From: Odiellus spinosus
Lineage: Eukaryota; Arthropoda; Arachnida; Opiliones; Phalangiidae
DNA length: 64,000 bases
Direction: 5' to 3'
Assembly: GCA_963920705.1 (NCBI GenBank)
Contig: OY987234.1
Coordinates: forward strand, 4,971,851 to 5,035,850
Position numbers and translations under genes: made by a program. This document shows, one piece after another, positions 55,691-64,000 of the stretch (positions are counted from its first letter, which is position 1; every line of letters begins with the position of its first letter). The notes under the pieces are model-generated. The model made no database searches and was not told the DNA's origin. It was given only the letters and a program-made list of their open reading frames with translations.

Positions 55691-56611
55691 CATGGCTCAA
55701 AACAAAAAGAACCTAGGAGTTTTCCATTTTGATCCTCTTTCAGATGTTTTGATAAGCTGCTCAAATCGAGCTAGTTTGCTTGTCTACATTAAAGGGCTAG
55801 GGTTAGTTATCAAAATATCAAATCCTGAGGAAAACAGGGGGAATAAAATTAACATTATGGGCATTTTTCGACGACGTCAGGAAACATCTACAGTTATAGT
55901 AGCGTATGATCGATTTTGACCATGAGATTTAGGAACTTAGGCCTAATACGAGTTAGAAGTCTCTACCGGATTGACGCCAACACGCCATACAATCGTGACG
56001 TCATTAGAAATTAAGACTAAATGAAATAACCATCGAATTCAATCTGAAGTGGAACAAAGCCGCATTTTATATTTTGGTCCATTTTTGCTCCTGGAGAAGT
56101 ATGGTGTGCCGTATTGAATGTTATAGCTGTCATCTTTCAGTTGTCAATAGTAATTGAAATGGACGCCCTCTGGAAATCAAGCCCAGATTTCAAAAAAGTC
56201 ACGTGGCTGGGCGGATGACTGCTTAACCTGTCCCTTTTGGAGTAAAATCCCTCGAACAAGTGCTTCTGACGTCGGCTATTCGCTGACTTTGATTTTTAAA
56301 CATCGACTTTCTGTAAAGACTTGGTATTAAATTTTTGCGGGAACTCGAATAACAATTAATTCAAATGCGCCTTCATTCGCAATCTTCCATTTTTAGTCGT
56401 TAATCCTCGAGGGATTTTGGTTCTTCCATTTTATTATTAATAACTCTGAACGTTCTCTTTCGATTTTGACGTTTGACCTTTCTTCGCGAGCAATATTGCT
56501 ATGAATTCTATATTTAGGCTTCTTTCGCGTCGGAAATGTTCGAATTTTATATTTATATAATATGTGTCCTCGCTCGTATCATCTCTCTGTTGGTTTCCCC
56601 GTTTGCCGCAG
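55691..56611. other. Unassigned stretch before exon E
   Basis: A 75-codon forward ORF (55692-55919) begins inside repeat-derived sequence and is not convincing. No repeat array. Confidence 0.35.
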
Positions 56612-56772
56612 TTTCTCCGAATCCCCCCAGCCGAATTTTGGACAAAACCGGCGCGCCTGATAAACTCCGCTATTTCTCTACCCATTCTAGTAGAAAATTT
56701 AGTAGGAAATCTACCGCAATGCAGCTGATCCGTATTTCCTCTTTAAACCTCAATCTTTTAGCGAGACAGTAG
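56612..56772 (+). CDS. Exon E: candidate exon after a strong acceptor
   Basis: A long pyrimidine-rich acceptor (TTGGTTTCCCCGTTTGCCGCAG) precedes 56612. Entering in phase 1, the phase in which exon B leaves, the frame is open for about 52 codons to TAG at 56770. The product is Ser/Pro/Arg-rich (SPNPPSRILDKTGAPDKL near its start, HSSRKFSRKSTA later), similar in style to exons B and D. Internal GT sites (near 56699 and 56732) could end it earlier in phase 1, which exon D can accept. Phase 0 is also open for 38 codons, so the frame is not settled. It could be a terminal or an internal exon. No family is recognised, and a chance acceptor is possible. Confidence 0.35.
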
Positions 56773-57018
56773 GTCAAATAGCCTCAAATATAGCGTAAAC
56801 TTAACGGACAGTGATATCAAATTCAAGTTCGATATATTTAAAATATGGGCCTATAACTCTTTAAGTAGGCCTAAGTCTGTCTGTTTTTGGGAAATACTAA
56901 AATGTACACGCCGAGTTAGTTACACTGAGTTAAACTTCATTGCAAACTCCGCCTGAGTTTGATGTTTTATTTCAAAAACACTCAATTCATCGTATCGCGA
57001 AAATAAAGTCACACGTTT

Positions 57019-57734
57019 CATTTCCAACGTCGATTAAGCCAAATTTCCAACGTCGATTAAGCCTAATTTCCAACGTCGATTAAGCCTAATTTCCAACGTC
57101 GATTAAGCCTAATTTCCAACGTCGATTAAGCCTAATTTCCAACGTCGATTAAGCCTAATTTCCAACGTCGATTAAGCCTAATTTCCAACGTCGATTAAGC
57201 CTAATTTCCAACGTCGATTAAGCCTAATTTCCAACGTCGATTAAGCCTAATTTCCAACGTCGATTAAGCCTAATTTCCAACGTCGATTAAGCCTAATTTC
57301 CAACGTCGATTAAGCCTAATTTCCAACGTCGATTAAGCCTAATTTCCAACGTCGATTAAGCCTAATTTCCAACGTCGATTAAGCCTAATTTTCAACGTCG
57401 ATTAAGCCTAATTTCCAACGTCGATTAAGCCTAATTTCCAACGTCGATTAAGCCTGATTTCCAACGTCGATTAAGCCTGATTTCCAACGTCGATTAAGCC
57501 TGATTTCCAACGTCGATTAAGCCTGATTTCCAACGTCGATTAAGCCTGATTTCCAACGTCGACTAACCCTGATTTCCAACGTCGACTAACCCTGATTTCC
57601 AACGTCGATTAAGCCTGATTTCCAACGTCGACTAACCCTGATTTCCAACGTCGACTAACCCTGATTTCCAACGTCGACTAACCCTGATTTCCAACGTCGA
57701 CTGACCCCGATTTCAAACGTCGATTTAGCCTAAT
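57019..57734. repeat. 23-bp satellite, CCAACGTCGATTAAGCC
   Basis: About 31 copies of TTTCCAACGTCGATTAAGCC plus TAA. Variants appear in order from left to right: TAA units, then TGA units, then GACTAACCC units. Confidence 0.97.
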
Positions 57735-58162
57735 TTCAATCGTCGAGTAAGCCTAATTTTCAAACGTCGAGTAAGCCTAATTTTCAAACGTCGAGTAAGC
57801 CTAATTTTCAAACGTCGAGTAAGCCTAATTTTCAATCGTCCAGTAAGCCTAATTTTCAATCGTCGAGTAAGCCTAATTTTCAATCGTCGAGTAAGCCTAA
57901 TTTTCAATCGTCGAGTAAGCCTAATTTTCAATCGTCGAGTAAGCCTAATTTTCAATCGTCGAGTAAGCCTAATTTTCAATCGTCGAGTAAGCCTAATTTT
58001 CAATCGTCGAGTAAGCCTAATTTTCAATCGTCGAGTAAGCCTAATTTTCAATCGTCGAGTAAGCCTAATTTTCAATCGTCGAGTAAGCCTAATTTTCAAT
58101 CGTCGAGTAAGCCTAATTTTCAATCGTCGAGTAAGCCTAATTTTCAATCGTCGAGTAACCCT
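57735..58162. repeat. 24-bp satellite continuing the 23-bp array
   Basis: About 18 copies of TTTTCAATCGTCGAGTAAGC plus CTAA, differing from the 23-mer by one inserted T and a few substitutions. The first few units read TTTTCAAACG. The 24-bp length makes a spurious 156-codon reverse ORF repeating RLKIRLTR. Confidence 0.97.
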
Positions 58163-58189
58163 TACAAAATAGTAACGTTTTCTTCTCTT

Positions 58190-58310
58190 GGTCAAACGCC
58201 GGCCTATTCGCTATGTTAGGACATTAAAAGCGCTGTTGAAGGCGTCTATAATATGATTGGCCCGAATTTATACTCACTTACATTTAAAATACTTTAGCTC
58301 CAAGTTCACG
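58190..58310. mobile_element. M5 right-half fragment
   Basis: AACGCCGGCCTATTCGC, GCGCTGTTGAAGGCG and ATATGATTGGCCCGAAT match the M5 right half. Adjoins the end of the satellite. Confidence 0.7.
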
Positions 58311-58739
58311 CGATTCTGGTTATTTAGTTAAAAAACGCGGGTTTTAAATAAAAGCTCGCCCTCCTATATTCTCTTTCAAGGGAAGTTTACTATTAACTAC
58401 TTTTTCCCAATGAAGTTTAACATTGTGTATCAGTTCGCCTCAGGTTCACGTTTAGAGTCCGATCGACTGACATTTGTTACATTGATAGTTATATATTTTA
58501 AAAAAATTTCAACCCAGTCATATATGAATGATTTGTATTTAGACCTTTGGACTAGAAGGATAGCGCGCATTTTAATACTCCTAGCTGTAATGGCCCATAT
58601 ATTTTTGATGATAAGAGTTCCCGTTTTACTGAAAAATAAATAGGGTACATTTACGAAAATAAAAATAAAATCTATGTCAACCGTAGTTTACAATACAACC
58701 GACCTCGTACCAACACCAATTTATTATTCTTTCTCATAC

Positions 58740-58997
58740 CTCTGGAATAATCGGGGTTAAAATACAGTTTATTTGGAGGTGCAAACTCTACTGGTTCATA
58801 ACTAGGGGTCCCAATCGATGATTCTCTCCGAATTCTCTCTGAAGTTAGAAACCCATTTTCCCTCCCGAGATAGTTTCGTAGCGGGAGGAAAACTACTATT
58901 GCGGAGAAGGCATTTTTGGGTGTCCTCTTATCACGCGGAGAAGGTGATAGGACGAGAGCGCGAACGGTCTGTTTTCTCCTGATTAGCCTTTCCACCC
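58740..58997 (-). CDS. Exon F: candidate reverse-strand exon
   Basis: On the reverse strand a good acceptor (CATATTTATGTTGCAG) and donor (CCAGAG followed by GTATGAG) enclose 258 bp that stay open in one frame. The exon enters and leaves in phase 1, so it is symmetric (86 codons). The product is basic, with VERLIRRKQTVRALVLSP near its start, PSPRDKRTPKNAF, and YEPVEFAPPNKLYFNPDY near its end. No domain is recognised. The forward strand has stops in the two frames checked, and the full reverse ORF of 119 codons is the longest non-repeat ORF on that strand. No neighbouring reverse-strand exon was identified, so the gene it would belong to is unknown. It lies about 500 bp from exon D on the other strand. 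Confidence 0.38.
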
Positions 58998-59503
58998 CTG
59001 CAACATAAATATGTTTTTCAAATTTTTTCATTCTCCAATATACGCTTAAACATTACGTTTTCCTTTACCAAAGATTACGAAAGAGAAAGAAAAAAACATT
59101 AAAATTCTCACAGCCTTATTTTTTGGCAATATTTTGTAATTCCGCTTAATTTTTTTTCATAAAATCAAAACAAAAGTATCTAATCTTAAACATTCGACGC
59201 TATTTTAACCTCCCACTTCCGAATAATATCAACTTCCGGTCAATTTTAAGACGCTTTTAAACTTTTTATCTTCATTCTTGGTTATACCCCACGTGGCTTT
59301 GTTTATGTTTTAAACGAAACTTTCTCTTTCAACCGGTTTATAAAATTTGGCCTCAAATTCTCATAAATTTCTTTTAAACTCTCTTAAGCCTTTTTTGTTT
59401 CGACTTCATCGTTTTTCGGTTCGATTCTGAAAGAGAGAAAGGCGAAGGGGGAAATATAAATCGTTAAGAACGTTTCTACCCCGCGACCTCTTTCGCGCGT
59501 AAG

Positions 59504-60099
59504 CGCCGCGCCGTAAATTGTCGAGATCTTTGAAACTCCCGTGGAAAGAGTTGGAAAGAAATAAAAAAGGGGGCGGTCCAAACTCGTCTTTGAAAGAAAA
59601 CCGTTCGCTCTTTGATTTTTTGACGCGCATTACTGTCGATTTGGGTAACAAGGCCGGTAGGAGATCGCACGACAATCTCGAGTCAGTCGCTCTCGAATCG
59701 CCGTTCGTCAGGAAACGCGATTTTGCTTCGTCTTCGACGCGTAGTCAACCGGTCCCAGTCGCTTCCCGTCGTTTGTCCCGCGGTTACCCGGTACCTTTCG
59801 CTTCGTCTTCTTTACCGACAAGTCCCGCCGTGGCTGTGGCCTCAACCGCCGGAGCCGATATCACGGCCTACGCCGCTCGCGACCACCTTTTACAAAATCG
59901 TCAAGATTTCGCCGTCACTTCACCCTCGACTACCGCCGTGTCCACTTCCCCCGGAAGACCTCCACCCAACGTAACCAGAAGAAGAAAATCCCTCATCGCC
60001 AGCATCGCTATGGCCGAAATTAACGGCGAAACGACCTTAGGTACGGACCAACAGAGCGCCAATTCAGGCTCCAATTCAAACATTTCAGCCAGTGTCAAG
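59504..60099 (+). CDS. Exon D: long Ser/Pro/Arg-rich exon, unknown protein
   Basis: Open from just after an in-frame TAA (59500) to a donor, GTCAAG followed by GTAATG (60100), ending in phase 0. There is no ATG at the start; the frame begins at an acceptor-like CTCTTTCGCGCGTAAG, entering in phase 1 as exon B would require. About 198 codons. Near the start are KLSRSLKLPWKELERNKKGG and FDFLTRITVDLG. The middle is Ser/Ala/Pro/Val-rich (RRLSRGYPVPFASSSL). Later come RRRKSLIASIAMAEINGE, with an RRKS-type basophilic kinase motif, and a Ser/Asn-rich end. It is clearly richer in GC than its flanks. Low complexity suggests a disordered regulatory region. Past the donor the frame runs into poly(G). The family is unknown. 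Confidence 0.6.
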
Positions 60100-60160
60100 G
60101 TAATGAAAGTTTTCGCACTTTTATGGTCTTTTAAAACCTTTAGTGGACGCGTAGAAACTC

Positions 60161-60177
60161 GGGGGGGGGGGGGGGGG
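60161..60177. repeat. Poly(G) tract, 17 bp
   Basis: An uninterrupted G run in the intron, 60 bp after the exon D donor. Confidence 0.85.
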
Positions 60178-60785
60178 AAGGTGTTGATACTCTAGATCAA
60201 GAGCGTTATAACAAAGTCAGGGATTTTCAAAATTTGGGGGCAAAAAGTCGGGGATCAGTTAGGGCTAATCAAAATACGTGGTTTTGTTTTTTAACCTAAA
60301 ATAACTCAATGATGGTAAGGGATAATGGCTAAATTTGGTTAGGGATAACTTTAAGTAAGTTAAGGGTTTTCAATCGTCAAATTTTGTACGAAAATTGTGA
60401 TAAAAATCCTTATTTGTAGTGAAAATTCAAATCAAAATGGTGAATTGCAATAGGCATATTTATTATCATAATTTTTTTAACACTCATTCTTTTATTATCA
60501 CCCCATTTAAAGATATAATAAGTTTAACTACTTTAAATTTAATGCTGATATTATTACTCCTATGACTTCAGCAAATGTTAACGAACTCTGTCTGAAGTAT
60601 CAACCCTAATTCCATTTTTTTCTAACAGACGTTTAAACATGTATAACTTTTATAACAACCTCCCTCACATGTCTCTAAGCGTACTAAGAATTAAAAGAAT
60701 TCGTAACCAATGCCAAAAAATGTGACTTCCACATAGCTATAGTACAACTTCACCTATAATATAATATTTCTGTGAGTTTAAATTT
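60178..60785. other. Intron after exon D, unassigned
   Basis: Words like GTCGGGGATCAGTTAGGG and TTAGGGATAA recur loosely over 60215-60370, resembling a decayed phrase repeat. Nothing else recognised. Confidence 0.4.
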
Positions 60786-60789
60786 TAAA

Positions 60790-61116
60790 CGGATACTTGG
60801 AGCTAAAAATGGAACCGCTTTTAAATCACCAGTGCTTGTCCCATCATTGAAAGATGTTTAAGACCTTGGCCATCAAAACTCCGGCATATTCTCTTAATGT
60901 TAGGATATTACAAGCGCTTTTGAAGGCTGGAATAATATGATTGGCCCGATTTTACCCTTCACTTTTACTCAAACTTAACCAAACTTTAGAAATTAATTTA
61001 AACACCAAAAAAAGTGTTTAATAATTGTTGGAATTTTGTAGAATACGTTTTTAGGCATCCGGTGATTCCGAAAATAAATTCAAAAGCTGTTCCATTTTTT
61101 AGCTCCAAGTGTCCCT
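60790..61116. mobile_element. M5 family MITE, copy 5, deleted
   Basis: Left end ACGGATACTTGGAGCT, right end AGCTCCAAGTGTCCC before TTAA (61117-61120). Part of the central hairpin is missing. Confidence 0.78.
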
Positions 61117-61120
61117 TTAA

Positions 61121-61615
61121 AAAACGACGAAAAATTCCCTTCATTACGACATTCATTGTTGTTAAATTAAATTTAATTACACGTAATCTCAAGTGTTTTT
61201 TATCAGTTTTTGTTTTAGCTAAGATCTAAAAATATAAATATTAGAGTAATTTCTTTTTAACCGTAGTTTTTCCACGGAAGTAAGTTAAACTGGAACTAGA
61301 TTCTTATCCGTTTGCCAATTTGGAAAGGTTTCAGCTATAAAATCCCCTTTATATAGATCCGAAAACCACGATAAAAAGTAATTTATGCCGCTCTTAATTC
61401 GCCTCCTTGCTATATAGCCACTCTATTTTTCCCACCCCCTTTATGTACCTGATCGCGAGGTACTTGCCAGAAAATACTAATCTACAATATATACCTAGAA
61501 TAGAAAAAAGATAATCGTCTATTAAGATATCGGATCGATAAGTTTTCCCTTATAAAAAGTTGCGTGCTACGAGTTCTAATTCTGTTTTACGATTATAAGT
61601 AACTTGAAGTCCAAG
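61121..61615. other. Unassigned stretch
   Basis: AT-rich, with no supported feature. Confidence 0.4.
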
Positions 61616-61619
61616 TGTG

Positions 61620-62285
61620 CCAAATACCATTGGCTCCAGGAGCGCTACACTTTTGCTCGTTGTTAAGACTCTTTAAGACTATAGCCGCGTTCGTACTAGG
61701 CCTTGGAATCGATTTAAACCGTTTTAAAACGTTTCCCGAAGCAGTTTTGAGGAATCAAATCGATTCGAGAAAAGACGGTTCTCTGTTCACACGAATCCAG
61801 CGAGACAGCCTAGTATACTGTCAGGTGTGACAGTATACCATTGGCTCCAGGAGCGCTACACTTTAGCTCAGTGTTAAGCCGCGTTCATACTAGGCCTTGG
61901 AATCGATTTAAACCGGTTCAAAACGTTTCGTTAGAGTCGTGTGAACGGGAAACCGTCTTCTCTCGAATCAATTATGATTAGATTTCTCGAAACTGCTTCG
62001 CGAACCAGTTTCATACCGATTCGGTTTCACCAACCGATAGACGAAGCTACAATAAATTGATTTATGAAGATAATGCGTGAACACGTGACGCTTAATACGA
62101 TTCCTGGCGATTTGAACATCGGTTTGATTTTACCGTTTCAAACCGATGAAGAAATGCTAGTGTGACATTAAATATTAATTTGGTTTCTTGATGAAAGATC
62201 TACATGTGTGACCCCAAAATTTTATAATTTGACCTTTCCAAAACGGGTAAAATCCGTTTCAAAAATCTAGTGTGAACGCTGCTAA
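61620..62285 (+). mobile_element. M9 cluster with internal duplication
   Basis: A segment starting ATACCATTGGCTCCAGGAGC (61625) and running into GCCGCGTTCGTACTAGGCC is duplicated at 61835. The second copy continues into a full M9 (TTCATACCGATTCGGTTTCA, GAACACGTGACGCTTAA). The tail 62160-62285 shares sequence with 26925-27112 and ends CTAGTGTGAACGCTGC. Confidence 0.78.
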
Positions 62286-62915
62286 ATAGAAGTCCAGTGA
62301 ATTTGCGTTGGAAGTTGCGCAATATTTGCGTATTTGCATGTGTGAAAACGATGTTGTATACAACTTAAATTTAACAGCCCAAATTGATCCATAACCCTCC
62401 ATAATCTCTCAGAAATGGCAGGGCATATCATGGCGTACTTTCGCTTATAACGTGACTTCTGATAAAATAAAAACGTATGTACGAGGCTTACGTAACGTCT
62501 AAAGCCGAATTTAATTAAGCGAGCGCGGTATCACGTCTTGTTTACGGATAAAGGTATTAGATAAGGATCATTTCAAAAATATAATACCTGGCCCGCTCGC
62601 CGCGTTAAGTTTCTTTCAAATAACGACATTAAATAGCCTCGTCATGTTTTATGAAAGAAATATTACGAAATATATGAAACGGTTGCGCGTTACCCTCTGG
62701 TCATTTAAAAAACGTGATCCTAGAGAAGTTTCGCCAAGTTTCCTAATAAGCTTAGTAAATTTATCTAGTAAAGAAATTACGCTTATGGGTTTAAGAGCCA
62801 AATAACCCGATTTGCTGCTGGAGCTACCTTTAATATCTTTAAAGGTCATTGAAAGTGAAAGCAGAATCTTTTTTCATGTCTCGTAAATGAATTAAAGGCT
62901 TTTAGCATGTGCTAT
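62286..62915. other. Unassigned stretch before the end satellite
   Basis: No gene or repeat terminus found. The 66-codon reverse ORF at 62649 is unsupported. Confidence 0.4.
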
Positions 62916-64000
62916 AGAAGGCGAATCGATGAAGGCCTAGCTACCATTAGAAGGCGAATCGAATAAGGCCTAGCTACCATTAGAAGGCGAATCGAATAAG
63001 GCCTAGCTACCATTAGAAGGCGAATCGAATAAGGCCTAGCTACCATTAGAAGGCGAATCGAATAAGGCCTAGCTACCATTAGAAGGCGAATCGAATAAGG
63101 CCTAGCTACCATTAGAAGGCGAATCGAATAAGGCCTAGCTACCATTAGAAGGCGAATCGAATAAGGCCTAGCTACCATTAGAAGGCGAATCGAATAAGGC
63201 CTAGCTACCATTAGAAGGCGAATCGAATAAGGCCTAGCTACCATTAGAAGGCGAATCGAATAAGGCCTAGCTACCATTAGAAGGCGAATCGAATAAGGCC
63301 TAGCTACCATTAGAAGGCGAATCGAATAAGGCCTAGCTACCATTAGAAGGCGAATCGAATAAGGCCTAGCTACCATTAGAAGGCGAATCGAATAAGGCCT
63401 AGCTACCATTAGAAGGCGAATCGAATAAGGCCTAGCTACCATTAGAAGGCGAATCGAATAAGGCCTAGCTACCATTAGAAGGCGAATCGAATAAGGCCTA
63501 GCTACCATTAGAAGGCGAATCGAATAAGGCCTAGCTACCATTAGAAGGCGAATCGAATAAGGCCTAGCTACCATTAGAAGGCGAATCGAATAAGGCCTAG
63601 CTACCATTAGAAGGCGAATCGAATAAGGCCTAGCTACCATTAGAAGGCGAATCGAATAAGGCCTAGCTACCATTAGAAGGCGAATCGAATAAGGCCTAGC
63701 TACCATTAGAAGGCGAATCGAATAAGGCCTAGCTACCATTAGAAGGCGAATCGAATAAGGCCTAGCTACCATTAGAAGGCGAATCGAATAAGGCCTAGCT
63801 ACCATTAGAAGGCGAATCGAATAAGGCCTAGCTACCATTAGAAGGCGAATCGAATAAGGCCTAGCTACCATTAGAAGGCGAATCGAATAAGGCCTAGCTA
63901 CCATTAGAAGGCGAATCGAATAAGGCCTAGCTACCATTAGAAGGCGAATCGAATAAGGCTTAGCTACCATTAGAAGGCGAATCGAATAGGGCTTAGCATC
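62916..64000. repeat. 33-bp tandem satellite
   Basis: About 32 almost identical copies of ATTAGAAGGCGAATCGAATA plus AGGCCTAGCTACC, running off the window end. The last visible unit diverges (AGGGCTTAGCATC). Because 33 is a multiple of three, one reverse frame stays open for 352 codons as an 11-residue repeat (MVARPYSIRLL). Confidence 0.98.

Noticed and set aside
57725..58195. 156-codon reverse ORF repeating RLKIRLTR
   Set aside because: Product of the 24-bp satellite.
58672..59031. Whole 119-codon reverse ORF as one gene
   Set aside because: The acceptor GCAG and donor GTATGAG inside it suggest only 58740-58997 is exonic.
59405..59440. tRNA-like B-box GGTTCGATTCT
   Set aside because: No matching A-box or cloverleaf could be formed around it.
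59406..59675. Reverse ORFs of 64-89 codons
   Set aside because: Overlap exon D on the other strand, without splice support.
62912..63970. 352-codon reverse ORF
   Set aside because: Purely the reading of a 33-bp satellite whose length is a multiple of three; no splice, start context or domain evidence.

Overview
This window is non-coding-rich eukaryotic nuclear DNA, probably from an invertebrate animal and most likely an arthropod. The gene-like segments are short exons bounded by GT-AG splice sites. The sequence is AT-rich. Most of it is DNA transposon debris (MITEs), with several minisatellites and short TTAGG runs; TTAGG is the arthropod telomere unit, but here it lies inside transposons, so it is weak evidence. 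I see no prokaryotic genes, CRISPR, rRNA or convincing tRNA.

Coding content is small. A forward-strand gene appears to start at 12024 (exon A, 136 codons, donor at 12432) and to continue at 33029-33116 (exon B, Ser/Arg-rich). The A-B junction keeps phase 0, and exon B ends in phase 1. Three further forward-strand candidates follow: 47310-47417 (exon C), 56612-56772 (exon E) and 59504-60099 (exon D, about 198 codons with a good donor). Exon D can accept phase 1, so A-B-D or A-B-E-D is a frame-consistent chain more than 48 kb long whose introns hold most of the transposons. One reverse-strand candidate exon is at 58740-58997. A decayed coding locus with a poly(A) signal lies at 51065-52007. None of the proteins was recognised.

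Repeat layout: the window begins in a 21-bp satellite (1-334) and ends in a 33-bp satellite (62916-64000). Between them are arrays of 28 bp (37740), 20-21 bp (40341), 43 bp (29254), 23/24 bp (57019) and about 185 bp (54640). A triplicated 210-250 bp block (11250-11920) sits just upstream of exon A.

Mobile elements fall into recurrent families, named here for convenience. M1 has termini CAAGAATCC and 7-bp target duplications (5 copies). M2, M3 and M5 have different interiors but share the terminus TTAAAGGGA. M7 is Mutator-like, with a 9-bp duplication. M8 has TA-type termini. M9 and M10 have termini containing GTTCACAC or TTTCACAC. M4 and M19 begin CAGGGT. M6, M14 and M18 are dispersed fragments.

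The most unusual objects are three small elements at 1568-1709, 2874-3413 and 7004-7286, called KW here. Each has a perfect 8-bp target duplication, a TTAGG-like core, and two inverted arms built from many copies of a short keyword. The keyword differs between elements: GATCG, GATCGAC and GCGCA. All three sit inside older elements. There is much nesting elsewhere too, including a three-level nest at 22333-23775.
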